NCBI GenBank assembly: GCA_020026355.1
Contig: JAHHQP010000011.1
Location: forward strand, 1 to 59,946
Source of the DNA: Bacteroidales bacterium
Lineage (GTDB): Bacteria; Bacteroidota; Bacteroidia; Bacteroidales; UBA932
DNA length: 59,946 nucleotides
Direction: 5' to 3'
Shown here piece after piece: positions 24,109 to 32,130 of this stretch (the stretch's first letter is position 1; every line of letters starts with the position of its first letter). A program made the position numbers and the translations under genes. The notes below the pieces were generated by a model. That model had not been told where the DNA came from, ran no database searches, and worked only from the letters and a program-made list of their open reading frames with translations.

Positions 24109-26316
24109 CTATTTGTGTACGACCCTGTCTTTCAGTTCAGCCAGTTTCGCTTTGTTCCAGCGGCTGGTCGTTCCGACGAGGTAGCCGGTGATGCGCTGGA
24201 GCTTGTCGATGTTGTGGCTGCCGCAGTGAGGACAGACCTCCATTTCAGCGTCTGCATTCTCGTAGCCGCAATCCATACATCTGTTCCTGTTGTGGTTGAC
24301 AGAACCGTAACCGATGTTGTAGCGGTCCATCAGGTCGACGATGGTCATGATGGCTTCCGGGTTGTGGGTCGCGTCTCCGTCGATCTCCACATAGAAGATA
24401 TGGCCGCCGCGGGTCAGGTCATGGTATGGACCTTCGATTTCAGCCTTACGTTTCGGTGTGCAGTGGTAATAGACCGGAACATGGTTGGAATTAGTGTAGT
24501 ATTCCTTGTCCGTGACTCCCTTGATGATGCCGAACTTCTTTCTATCCATGCGGGTGAATCTTCCGGAAAGACCTTCTGCCGGAGTAGCGAGCACGCTGAA
24601 GTTGTGGCCCATGGTCTCTGAATATTCGTTGGCTTTGTCCCGCATGTAGCTGACGATGCGCAGACCGAGTTCCTGGGCGGCAGGATCTTCACCGTGATGG
24701 TGTCCGGTCAAGGCAATCAGGCACTCTGCAAGTCCGATGAAACCGATGCCGAGCGTACCTTGATTGATGACGCTTTCCACGCAGTCGTTTTCCTTGAGTT
24801 TCTCGCTTCCGATCCAGAGAGAATCCATGAGCAGCGGGAACTGTTTCTTCAATGCCGTCTTCTGGAAATTGAAACGCTCTACCAGCTGTTTGGCCGTGAT
24901 GTCCAGGATCTGGTCCAGCTTGAGGAAGAATTTCTGGATTCTGATATCAGGATCAGTTTCAGTCATGCATTCGATGGCTATCCGGACGATGTTGATGGTC
25001 GTGAATGAAAGGTTACCTCGTCCGATCGAGGTCTTCGGTCCGAAACGGTTCTCGAAGACGCGGGTTCGGCAACCCATGGTCGCGCATTCGTAGTTGAAGC
25101 GTTTCGGGTCGTCGGCCTTCCACAGTTCGTGCTGGTTGAAGGTCGCGTCCAGGTTGAGGAAATTCGGGAAGAACCTTCTGGCGGACACCTTGCAGGCGAA
25201 GCGGTAAAGGTCGTAGTTCCGGTCTTCCGGCAAGTAGCTCACTCCTCTCTTCTTCTTCCAGATCTGGATCGGGAAGATGGCGGTAGAGCCGTTCCCGACA
25301 CCCTCATAGGTCGTGTTGAGGAGTTCCCGGATCACGCAGCGTCCTTCCGCTGAGGTATCGGTACCATAGTTGATGGAGCTGAACACTACCTGGTTTCCAC
25401 CTCTGGAATGAATGGAGTTCATGTTGTGGACGAAGGCTTCCATGGCTTGATGCACTCGGGAAACGGTCTGATTGATGGCATGCTGCAGGACCCTTTCTTC
25501 GCCCTGGATGCCTTCAAGGTCCCTCTTGATGTAATCGTCGATCGGTGCGTTGTACAGAAGACTGAAATCCTTGCCGTACAGTTTGCTGAGCTGGTCCAGT
25601 TCTTCTTTGAAGGTCTTGCGGACGAACGGTGCCATGTAGAAGTCGAAGGCCGGGATGGCTTGTCCTCCGTGCATCTCGTTCTGGACGGTTTCCAGGGAAA
25701 TGCAGGCCAGGACGGAAGCGGTCTCGATTCTTTTGGCCGGTCTGGATTCACCATGTCCGGCATAGAACCCGTTTTCCAGAATCTTGTCCAATGGATGCTG
25801 CACGCAGGTAAGGCTCTTGGTCGGATAATAGTCCTTGTCGTGAATATGGATGTAGCCGTTCTGCACTGCTTCTTTCACGTCATCAGAGAGCAGACACTCA
25901 TCGACGAAGGATTTGGTGGATTCTGAAGCGAACTTCATCATCATTCCAGCTGGAGTGTCGGCATTCATGTTCGCGTTCTCACGGGTCACGTCTGTGGCCT
26001 GAGCTTCAATGATCTCCTGAAAGATTTCTCTTGATTTCGCTTTACGGGCAAGATTCCTCTGGTTCCTGTAGGCGATATATTTCTTGGCGACTTCTTTACG
26101 TGGGCTTTTCATCAGTTCCATTTCGACATGGTCCTGGATATCTTCCACACTCATCTGGAGCTGCTTTATCCTTGCGATGGCTGTGGCAATCTCGGCTGCC
26201 AGGACGATATCTTCACCTTCGTCGGTGACATTCATTGCTTTGAGGACCGCGTCAACGATCTTGCGCTGGTCGAAATCGACGATTCTTCCGTCACGTTTTA
26301 TAACTTTCTGTACCAT
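24109..26316 (-). CDS. nrdD: anaerobic ribonucleoside-triphosphate reductase (class III)
   Basis: A 735-residue enzyme making dNTPs without oxygen. The N terminus is an ATP-cone (VIKRDGRIVDFDQRKI and following, about 4-95), the allosteric site for overall activity. The C terminus has a zinc site of two CxxC pairs (CMDCGYENADAEMEVCPHC) and the glycyl radical loop RITGYLVG with Gly711. The large barrel between contains the expected CISLETVQNEMHGGQ segment. It is followed by nrdG. A leader of about 125 bases precedes it (see separate entries). Confidence 0.97.
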   Translation of the reverse strand: MVQKVIKRDGRIVDFDQRKIVDAVLKAMNVTDEGEDIVLAAEIATAIARIKQLQMSVEDIQDHVEMELMKSPRKEVAKKYIAYRNQRNLARKAKSREIFQEIIEAQATDVTRENANMNADTPAGMMMKFASESTKSFVDECLLSDDVKEAVQNGYIHIHDKDYYPTKSLTCVQHPLDKILENGFYAGHGESRPAKRIETASVLACISLETVQNEMHGGQAIPAFDFYMAPFVRKTFKEELDQLSKLYGKDFSLLYNAPIDDYIKRDLEGIQGEERVLQHAINQTVSRVHQAMEAFVHNMNSIHSRGGNQVVFSSINYGTDTSAEGRCVIRELLNTTYEGVGNGSTAIFPIQIWKKKRGVSYLPEDRNYDLYRFACKVSARRFFPNFLNLDATFNQHELWKADDPKRFNYECATMGCRTRVFENRFGPKTSIGRGNLSFTTINIVRIAIECMTETDPDIRIQKFFLKLDQILDITAKQLVERFNFQKTALKKQFPLLMDSLWIGSEKLKENDCVESVINQGTLGIGFIGLAECLIALTGHHHGEDPAAQELGLRIVSYMRDKANEYSETMGHNFSVLATPAEGLSGRFTRMDRKKFGIIKGVTDKEYYTNSNHVPVYYHCTPKRKAEIEGPYHDLTRGGHIFYVEIDGDATHNPEAIMTIVDLMDRYNIGYGSVNHNRNRCMDCGYENADAEMEVCPHCGSHNIDKLQRITGYLVGTTSRWNKAKLAELKDRVVHK

Positions 26317-26332
26317 ATCTGAGTGAGTCGTT

Positions 26333-26371
26333 TTATAGGGCCGGGAAGCAGGGCTGCCGGCTCTTCATCAT
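26333..26371 (-). other. possible 12-codon leader ORF upstream of nrdD
   Basis: In the nrdD leader an ATG ATG start, preceded by AAAGGA, opens a 12-codon frame (MMKSRQPCFPAL, then TAA) that ends 16 bases before nrdD. It may be chance; it is recorded because the spacing to the purine-rich site is good and because the same region folds into GC-rich hairpins. Confidence 0.18.
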
Positions 26372-26445
26372 ATCCTTTATGTTGTTTTTCTGTAATTGTA
26401 CCAGGGATTCCTTGCTGGTCTTTCGTGTGGTCCTGAATCCTGTTG

Positions 26446-26453
26446 CAAAGATA
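26446..26453 (-). promoter_or_regulatory. nrdDG promoter (-7 element)
   Basis: TATCTTTG on the minus strand implies a leader of about 125 bases before nrdD. In that leader GGATTC can pair with GAATCC (about 26439-26434 with 26409-26404), or ACCAG with CTGGT, two mutually exclusive stems. Confidence 0.6.
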
Positions 26454-26504
26454 TGTGAATTCTCGGAAGATTCTTCCGGAACTGCCGGATAAAGTTATCA
26501 ACAA

Positions 26505-26544
26505 TAAAATAAACGCCGTGCTAACTTATTGTCATGCACGGCGT
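26505..26544 (-). terminator. terminator after phosphopantetheinyl transferase gene
   Basis: A perfect 9-base stem ACGCCGTGC/GCACGGCGT (26513-26521, 26536-26544). Read on the minus strand it is followed by a T-rich tract (TTATTTTATT), so it ends the transcript of the gene at 26593-27228. Confidence 0.7.
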
Positions 26545-26592
26545 AACGCTGTTTATTAAATTAGATTTCTTCTAAATTGGTTAACATTTATG

Positions 26593-27228
26593 TTAGCCGA
26601 CCAGCCATACGAGGACGTGGCGGTCGAAGGTCATGTATTCAAGTTCGAAGTCTTCTTCATGTTCGTCTTTGTGGATGAAGGTCGCTTCCAGTTCTCCTTC
26701 TCCTTTCGGATGGAATTTCTCGACTTCTATCTGCTCCGCGAAGTCGATGCGGTTCTGGGACATTCTCTTGAAGATCGCTTCTTTCGCACACCAGTAGATG
26801 GCTAGCTGTTCGTTTTTCTTGTCTTCGTCCAGATCTTCGATTTCTTCCTGGGAGAGTGCTTTCTGCTCTACTGCGGAGAAATCGCGGTCCAGAGATTCGA
26901 TATCGATTCCGAGGTCATCTTCATCGTGGGTGATGATGGCGACATATTTCTCGGTATGGGTGATGCTGATGTTGGTCACGCAATTTTCCAGGAAAGGTTT
27001 TCCATTGTCGTGGTGGTTCAGATACATCTTTTCCTCAAAGACCTCATTGAGCAGGGCTCTGACTGCCAGCTTCTGTTTCCGCTGTGATTCGTTGCGGATC
27101 AGGAGGATCTCCTCCATCTCGTCATTCGGAACGGAAGTGAGGGCTTTCAGTTCCTCTTCGGTCTCGGTAATCTGCCATACGGCAATTTCTGCTTTGTTTT
27201 CTAATCTTTTCTTGAAATATAGTGCCAT
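26593..27228 (-). CDS. 4'-phosphopantetheinyl transferase superfamily protein
   Basis: A 211-residue Sfp/AcpT-like enzyme that moves phosphopantetheine from CoA to carrier proteins. The two signature motifs are GIDIESLDRDF (magnesium-binding Asp and Glu, about residues 107-117) and WCAKEAIFK (about 145-153), with the early ISITHTEKY segment also present. Its C-terminal region is acidic with a Glu-rich stretch. It stands alone; no carrier protein or synthase gene is near, so it could serve fatty acid ACP or a secondary pathway. It is preceded by an unusually long structured region. Confidence 0.88.
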   Translation of the reverse strand: MALYFKKRLENKAEIAVWQITETEEELKALTSVPNDEMEEILLIRNESQRKQKLAVRALLNEVFEEKMYLNHHDNGKPFLENCVTNISITHTEKYVAIITHDEDDLGIDIESLDRDFSAVEQKALSQEEIEDLDEDKKNEQLAIYWCAKEAIFKRMSQNRIDFAEQIEVEKFHPKGEGELEATFIHKDEHEEDFELEYMTFDRHVLVWLVG

Positions 27229-27257
27229 GAATTTAAAGGTATATGTACGACGATAAG

Positions 27258-27280
27258 GTGCGTGCCGGAATGGCGCGCAC
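27258..27280 (-). promoter_or_regulatory. hairpin in the upstream region of the transferase gene
   Basis: A 9-base stem GTGCGTGCC/GGCGCGCAC with one G-T pair and the loop GGAAT, 30 bases from the transferase ATG on the minus strand. It lies directly after the terminator-like hairpin at 27286-27311 in the direction of transcription. Confidence 0.4.
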
Positions 27281-27431
27281 GAAAAACTTTTCCCGGGATT
27301 TTCCGGGAAGTGAGCTGATGTTCAGGATGGTGCAGCTCGACAGCGGATCGTCAGAAGAATCCGGTCTGCCGCTTTGATCTGTCAATATAGGACTGGGAGG
27401 TTCCACAATAAGTCTATAATCATTAACGATG
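27281..27431 (-). ncRNA. candidate small RNA or attenuated leader upstream of the transferase gene
   Basis: The 328-base gap between the transferase gene and mdh holds no gene but does hold, on the minus strand, a promoter (27432-27439), about 140 bases with several possible stems (GCGG/CCGC; GAGCTG/CAGCTC with a 15-base loop), a C-rich loop near the 5' end (ACCTCCC), and then a stem ACTTCCCGG/CCGGGAAAAGT (27286-27311) followed by five Ts. That is the layout of a free small RNA with its own terminator, or of a leader ended by attenuation. It matches no RNA family I can name; SRP RNA was considered and its conserved loop is absent. Confidence 0.35.
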
Positions 27432-27462
27432 CAAAGATAGTCTTTTTTTTCATACTACGAAA
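27432..27462 (-). promoter_or_regulatory. promoter of candidate small RNA / transferase gene
   Basis: TATCTTTG at 27432-27439 with TTTC at 27459-27462 in the -33 position, 19 bases apart, minus strand. Confidence 0.6.
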
Positions 27463-27500
27463 TTATCCTGGAAAACACATAGTTTTCAATTATTTTGCAT

Positions 27501-27508
27501 TACATTTG
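27501..27508 (+). promoter_or_regulatory. mdh promoter (-7 element)
   Basis: TACATTTG 48 bases before the mdh ATG; divergent from the minus-strand promoter at 27432. Confidence 0.65.
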
Positions 27509-27556
27509 CAGTCTGCATGAAAGTTGCATGGACATTAGTATAATCAATAAAATATT

Positions 27557-28552
27557 ATGGAATTTCTTACAAATGAAAAATTGACTATCGTCGGAGCTGC
27601 CGGTATGATCGGATCAAACATGGCTCAGACTGCTCTGATGATGAACCTGACACCGAATCTCTGTTTGTATGACCCGTACGGACCAGGTCTTGAGGGTGTT
27701 GCAGAGGAAATGTTCCACTGTGCATTCCCGGGAGTGAACATCACTTTCACTTCTGACATCAAGGAAGCTCTTACAGATGCCAAATATGTGATTTCTTCAG
27801 GTGGAGCTCCGCGTAAGCAGGGTATGACTCGTGAGGATCTCCTCAAAGGCAACTGCGAGATCGCAGAGCAGCTTGGTAAAGACCTCAAGGCATACTGCCC
27901 GGATGTAAAGCATGTCGTCATCATCTTCAACCCGGCTGATCTTACCGGTCTGGTAACTCTCCTTCACTCAGGTTTGAAGCCATCTCAGGTGACTACTCTC
28001 GCTGCTCTTGACTCTACTAGACTCCAGAGCGCCCTTGCAAAGGAATTCGGCGTACAGCAGTGCAAAGTCGAGAACTGCCACACTTACGGCGGTCACGGCG
28101 AGCAGATGGCTGTCTTCGCATCCAAGGTTGTCGTTGACGGAACTCCGTTCTCAGAGCTCCTCGGCACTAAACTTTCTGCTGAGAGATGGGCTGAAATCAA
28201 GACCAACGTCATCCAGGGCGGCAAGCACATCATTGACCTCCGTGGACGTTCTTCATTCCAGAGCCCGGCTTATGTATCCGTGAAGATGATCGCAGCCGCT
28301 ATGGGTGGCGCTCCGTTCACTTGGCCGGCTGGCTGCTATGTGCAGACTGAGAAATATCACAATGTCATGATGGCAATGCCTACGACTATCGACGCGACAG
28401 GTGTACATTATACTGAGATCGAGGGTGTAGAGTCAGAGATGGCTGCTCTCGAGGCTTCTTACGAGCACCTTTGCAAGATGCGTGACGAGATCATCGATCT
28501 CAACATCATTCCGGCAGTCGCAGATTGGAACAAGGTCAATCCGAACCTTTAA
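27557..28552 (+). CDS. mdh: malate dehydrogenase
   Basis: A 331-residue NAD-dependent dehydrogenase interconverting malate and oxaloacetate. The Rossmann loop is GAAGMIGSNM (residues 13-22). Catalytic-site segments FNPADLTGLV, LDSTRLQSAL and HTYGGHGEQMAVF (with the proton-relay histidine) are typical of the Bacteroidota lactate/malate dehydrogenase group. Codon use is that of a highly expressed gene. It is monocistronic, between a promoter at 27501 and a strong terminator. The alternative within the superfamily would be lactate dehydrogenase; the annotation as malate dehydrogenase follows from similarity to the usual phylum enzyme. Confidence 0.92.
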   Translation: MEFLTNEKLTIVGAAGMIGSNMAQTALMMNLTPNLCLYDPYGPGLEGVAEEMFHCAFPGVNITFTSDIKEALTDAKYVISSGGAPRKQGMTREDLLKGNCEIAEQLGKDLKAYCPDVKHVVIIFNPADLTGLVTLLHSGLKPSQVTTLAALDSTRLQSALAKEFGVQQCKVENCHTYGGHGEQMAVFASKVVVDGTPFSELLGTKLSAERWAEIKTNVIQGGKHIIDLRGRSSFQSPAYVSVKMIAAAMGGAPFTWPAGCYVQTEKYHNVMMAMPTTIDATGVHYTEIEGVESEMAALEASYEHLCKMRDEIIDLNIIPAVADWNKVNPNL

Positions 28553-28578
28553 TCCGATCAGTTGACATCAGGTAAATG

Positions 28579-28619
28579 AGCGGGCGGTTCTTCAGGAGCC
28601 GCCCGCTTTTTATTTTTTC
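28579..28619 (+). terminator. mdh terminator
   Basis: A 12-base stem AGCGGGCGGTTC/GAGCCGCCCGCT with one G-T pair and loop TTCAG, followed by a long T-rich run. Confidence 0.9.
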
Positions 28620-28640
28620 TCTTCAAGAAAAAAGAGCATA

Positions 28641-28673
28641 AAAAAAGAACCGCTTGATTTTCAAGCGGTTCTT
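28641..28673 (-). terminator. terminator of tRNA-Pro transcript
   Basis: A perfect 13-base stem AAGAACCGCTTGA/TCAAGCGGTTCTT with a TTT loop (28645-28673). On the minus strand it is followed by six Ts, placing it 11 bases after the tRNA-Pro 3' end. Confidence 0.85.
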
Positions 28674-28683
28674 CGTGATGTTG

Positions 28684-28757
28684 TCGGGGTACTGTGACTC
28701 GAACACAGGACCCTCTGGTCCCAAACCAGATGCGCTAGCCAACTGCGCCACACCCCG
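28684..28757 (-). tRNA. tRNA-Pro (TGG)
   Basis: A 74-base cloverleaf on the minus strand, no encoded CCA. The acceptor stem CGGGGTG pairs with TACCCCG, with discriminator A. The anticodon arm is TCTGG-TTTGGGA-CCAGA giving anticodon TGG, and the T arm is CTGTG-TTCGAGT-CACAG. Own promoter and terminator flank it. Confidence 0.96.
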
Positions 28758-28783
28758 ATTGTGTTCCTTGTTGTAAGGGAATG

Positions 28784-28791
28784 CAAAGATA
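28784..28791 (-). promoter_or_regulatory. tRNA-Pro promoter (-7 element)
   Basis: TATCTTTG on the minus strand 26 bases before the tRNA 5' end. Confidence 0.65.
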
Positions 28792-28843
28792 TGCCTATTT
28801 TTTTAAAATACAAAATATTTTCAATGATTTTTGAAAAAAACCT

Positions 28844-28851
28844 TAACTTTG
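28844..28851 (+). promoter_or_regulatory. lolD-trmN6 promoter (-7 element)
   Basis: TAACTTTG 40 bases before the lolD ATG. Confidence 0.6.
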
Positions 28852-28891
28852 ATGCAGGAACAGCCTTTGATGGCCATAATGTGACGGATAC

Positions 28892-29554
28892 ATGGAAAAT
28901 ATGATGATCAAGGCCGAGGGACTCGAGAAATCCTTCGGGAAACTGAAAGTGTTGAAAGGGGTGGATCTTGCAGTCGCTCCGGCAGAAGTGGTGTCCATCG
29001 TCGGAGCTTCGGGTGCGGGAAAATCTACTTTGCTCCAGATTCTGGGTACCTTGTCCACTCCGGACAGAGGAAGTCTGGAGATTGATGGAGCCGATGTCCT
29101 GTGTCTGTCCGGTGACCGTTTGTCCGACTTCCGTGGTCGGAAGATCGGCTTTGTTTTCCAGTCCCATAATCTGTTGTCTGAATTCACGGCGTTGGAGAAT
29201 GTCATGATACCGGCTTTCATTGCTGGAATTTCCCGGAAGAAAGCCCAGGAAAGAGCAAAGGCCTTGCTGGAGGAAATGGGCTTGGGCGCCCGGCTGGACC
29301 ATAAGCCATCGGAACTTTCTGGAGGAGAGCAGCAACGGGTAGCCATCGCGAGAGCGTTGGTCAACCGGCCGGCGGTCGTTCTGGCCGATGAACCGTCTGG
29401 AAATCTGGATTCCAGGACCAAGCAGGAAATCCATCAGCTTTTCTTCGATCTGCGGGAAAAGCATGGGCAGACTTTCGTTATCGTTACCCATGATCCGGCC
29501 CTCGCTGATCTGTGTGACCGCAAGCTGGAAATGAAAGACGGGCTGTTCCTATGA
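28892..29554 (+). CDS. lolD: ABC transporter ATP-binding protein, LolD type
   Basis: A 220-residue ATPase of the MacB/LolD group. Walker A GASGAGKSTLLQIL (about 38-51), signature LSGGEQQRVAIARAL, Walker B VVLADEPSGNLD and switch HDPALAD are all present; GNLD after Walker B is typical of LolD/FtsE/MacB-type ATPases. LolD drives release of outer membrane lipoproteins from the inner membrane with LolC/LolE. No permease gene is adjacent, which is common in Bacteroidota but leaves the partner unproven. Its TGA overlaps the ATG of trmN6. Confidence 0.85.
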   Translation: MENMMIKAEGLEKSFGKLKVLKGVDLAVAPAEVVSIVGASGAGKSTLLQILGTLSTPDRGSLEIDGADVLCLSGDRLSDFRGRKIGFVFQSHNLLSEFTALENVMIPAFIAGISRKKAQERAKALLEEMGLGARLDHKPSELSGGEQQRVAIARALVNRPAVVLADEPSGNLDSRTKQEIHQLFFDLREKHGQTFVIVTHDPALADLCDRKLEMKDGLFL

Positions 29555-30270
29555 GTGTCTTTCAGTTCAAGAAATTTGCGGTGGTCAATGATAGATCGGC
29601 CATGAAGGTCAATACGGACGGAGTGTTGCTTGGAGCCTTGGCGACGGTCCGTGCCGGAGATCGTTCCTACCTGGATATCGGTACCGGTACCGGGACCATT
29701 GGTCTCATGCTCGCTCAGCGTAGGGCAGAAGCCTGTGCCGATGAGGGCTGGAAGGTCCTTGCCATCGATATAGACGAAGAGTCCGCGGAGGAGGCGGCCG
29801 CGAATTTCGGATCCTCTCCTTGGAGGGCACATCTGGAGGCCCTTCGCCTGCCGCTGGAGGAACTGCGGGAGGGTACTTATGATCTGATCGTCTCGAATCC
29901 TCCTTATTTCGATGAATCGTTGAAGAATCCATTGGAACGGAAAAGCACGGCGAGGCACACGGCTTCATTGTCCTACAGAGAAATTCTGGAATTTTCCAGC
30001 CGGCATCTGGCGCCGGAAGGAAGGGTGGCGATGGTCTTGCCGCGAGAGGTGGAGAAGGATCTGCTCCGTTACGGGCGCATGTGCGGTCTGGGGCTGGTCC
30101 GGCTGACGAGAGTACGCACCGTTCCTCGGAAAGAGCCGAAGCGGATCATCGCGGAGTTCATTCCGGGTCGAGTGGAGGGGGCTGAGGTCAATGAGCTGGT
30201 GATCCAGAACGGGGGCAGCTACACGGAAGACTATCTGCAGCTCATGCATGATTTCTATCTCTTTGCTTAA
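29551..30270 (+). CDS. trmN6: tRNA1(Val) (adenine(37)-N6)-methyltransferase family protein
   Basis: A 239-residue class I SAM methyltransferase of the YfiC/TrmN6 family. It starts with FQFKKFAVVNDRSAMKVNTDG, continues with the SAM loop LDIGTGTGTIGLM (about 36-48) and has the N6-adenine motif NPPY in LIVSNPPYFDESL (about 114-126). E. coli TrmN6 methylates A37 of tRNA-Val; the exact target here is inferred. It overlaps lolD by four bases (ATGA), an arrangement suggesting coupling but not shared function. Confidence 0.9.
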   Translation: MSVFQFKKFAVVNDRSAMKVNTDGVLLGALATVRAGDRSYLDIGTGTGTIGLMLAQRRAEACADEGWKVLAIDIDEESAEEAAANFGSSPWRAHLEALRLPLEELREGTYDLIVSNPPYFDESLKNPLERKSTARHTASLSYREILEFSSRHLAPEGRVAMVLPREVEKDLLRYGRMCGLGLVRLTRVRTVPRKEPKRIIAEFIPGRVEGAEVNELVIQNGGSYTEDYLQLMHDFYLFA

Positions 30271-30302
30271 TATATAGGTATAGAAATCAGCGGTTTTTTT
30301 AA

Positions 30303-30310
30303 TATCTTTG
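30303..30310 (+). promoter_or_regulatory. lepA-menA promoter (-7 element)
   Basis: TATCTTTG 20 bases before the lepA ATG. Confidence 0.65.
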
Positions 30311-30330
30311 CAGCGTTTACTATTGAAAAG

Positions 30331-32118
30331 ATGAAGAATACACGTAATTTCTGCATAATTGCGCATATTGACCATGGAAAGAGCACCCTGGCGGACAGGA
30401 TGCTGGAGGTCACCAATACTTTGAATGCCCGCGAAATGGAAAATCAGGTTCTGGATGACATGGATCTGGAGAAGGAGAAGGGCATCACGATCAAGAGCCA
30501 TGCGATCCAGATGGATTACAGCTACAAGGGAGAGAAATATACCTTGAACCTGATCGATACTCCGGGCCATGTTGACTTTTCCTATGAGGTCTCCCGTGCC
30601 ATCGCTTCCTGCGAAGGTGCTGTGCTCATCGTGGATGCGACTCAGGGTATCCAGGCTCAGACTATCTCCAACCTCTATCTGGCGATCGATCATGACCTGG
30701 AAATCATTCCGGTCCTGAACAAGATCGATGTGGATTCCGCAATGGTGGATCTGGTAACGGACCAGGTGGTGGACCTGCTGGGCTGCGACCCTTCCGAGGT
30801 GCTGCTGGCTTCCGGAAAGACCGGTCAGGGCGTGAAGGAGATCCTGGATGCTATCGTGGAGCGGGTTCCTGCTCCTAAGGGTGATCCGGAGGCGCCGCTT
30901 CAGGCTTTGATCTTCGACTCCGTGTTCAATTCCTTCCGTGGAATCATCGCATACTTCAAGGTGAAGAACGGTACGATCCGTCAAGGTGATAAGGTGAAGT
31001 TCTTCAATACCGGAAAGGAATATGAGGCCGATGAGATCGGAGTGCTGAAGATGAAGCTTGAACCACGGAAAGAAATTCCGTGCGGCAGCGTTGGCTACAT
31101 CATCTCCGGCATCAAGAGTGCGGCGGAGGTGAAGGTCGGTGATACCATCACCCATATCGCTCGTCCTTGCGACAAGGCCATCGCCGGTTTCGAAGAGGTG
31201 AAGCCGATGGTCTTCGCCGGTATGTATCCGGTCGAGACGGACCAGTATGAGGAGCTGAGGGCTTCGCTCGAGAAGTTCCAGCTCAATGATGCCTCCTTCG
31301 TGTTCGAACCGGAATCTTCATTGGCCTTAGGCTTCGGTTTCCGTTGCGGTTTCCTTGGTCTGCTTCATCTTGAGATCGTACAGGAACGTCTGTTCCGTGA
31401 ATTCAACATGGATGTCATCACGACCGTACCGAACGTGTCCTACAAGGTGTACACGACTCAGGGAGAGGTGGTGGATGTTCACAACCCTTCCGGTCTTCCG
31501 GAGGCGACCCTCATCGATCATATCGAGGAGCCATATATCCGGGCGCAGGTGATCTCGAATGCCGAATTCTTCGGCCCGATCATGAAACTGTGCCTTGACA
31601 AGCGCGGTGTGCTGATCAACCAGCATTACATCACGGCGGATCGTGTAGAGCTGACTTACGAGATGCCGCTTTCTGAAATCGTGTTCGACTTCTATGATAA
31701 ACTGAAATCTGTTTCCAAGGGTTATGCGTCCTTCGACTACCATGTTGTCGGCTTCAAGGAGGCGAAACTGGTGAAACTGGATATTCTGCTCAACGGTGAT
31801 CCTGCCGATGCGCTCTCTACTCTCATCCATGCGGATCATTCCTATGATTTCGGCCGCAAGATGTGCGAGAAATTGAAGGAACTCATCCCGCGTCAGCAGT
31901 TCGATATCGCGATTCAGGCCGCTATCGGTGCGAAGATCATCGCTCGTGAGACGGTCAAGGCAGTCCGTAAGGATGTGACCGCGAAATGTTACGGTGGTGA
32001 TATTTCCCGTAAGCGTAAGCTGCTTGAGAAACAGAAGCAGGGTAAGAAGAGAATGCGCCAGATCGGTACGGTCGAGGTACCTCAGAGTGCCTTCATGGCT
32101 GTATTGAAGTTGGATTAA
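30331..32118 (+). CDS. lepA: elongation factor 4 (LepA)
   Basis: A 595-residue LepA, the usual length. GTPase motifs: G1 AHIDHGKSTLADRML (near residues 10-24), G2 segment EKEKGITIKS, G3 DTPGHVDFSYEV and G4 NKIDVDSA. The C-terminal domain specific for LepA includes RAQVISNAEFFGPIMKLCLD-type sequence and ends GKKRMRQIGTVEVPQSAFMAVLKLD, the family hallmark. It is a ribosomal GTPase acting on stalled or assembling ribosomes. menA follows after 12 bases. Confidence 0.97.
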   Translation: MKNTRNFCIIAHIDHGKSTLADRMLEVTNTLNAREMENQVLDDMDLEKEKGITIKSHAIQMDYSYKGEKYTLNLIDTPGHVDFSYEVSRAIASCEGAVLIVDATQGIQAQTISNLYLAIDHDLEIIPVLNKIDVDSAMVDLVTDQVVDLLGCDPSEVLLASGKTGQGVKEILDAIVERVPAPKGDPEAPLQALIFDSVFNSFRGIIAYFKVKNGTIRQGDKVKFFNTGKEYEADEIGVLKMKLEPRKEIPCGSVGYIISGIKSAAEVKVGDTITHIARPCDKAIAGFEEVKPMVFAGMYPVETDQYEELRASLEKFQLNDASFVFEPESSLALGFGFRCGFLGLLHLEIVQERLFREFNMDVITTVPNVSYKVYTTQGEVVDVHNPSGLPEATLIDHIEEPYIRAQVISNAEFFGPIMKLCLDKRGVLINQHYITADRVELTYEMPLSEIVFDFYDKLKSVSKGYASFDYHVVGFKEAKLVKLDILLNGDPADALSTLIHADHSYDFGRKMCEKLKELIPRQQFDIAIQAAIGAKIIARETVKAVRKDVTAKCYGGDISRKRKLLEKQKQGKKRMRQIGTVEVPQSAFMAVLKLD

Positions 32119-32130
32119 AAAAGAAAGATC

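Noticed and set aside
26545..26592. Imperfect palindrome AATTAGATTTCTTCTAAATT as a regulator site
   Set aside because: AT-rich, downstream of the transferase gene, and short; chance is likely.
27281..27431. SRP (4.5S) RNA as identity of the structured region
   Set aside because: The conserved GGAAG.AGCAGCC-type apical sequence of SRP RNA is missing on both strands.
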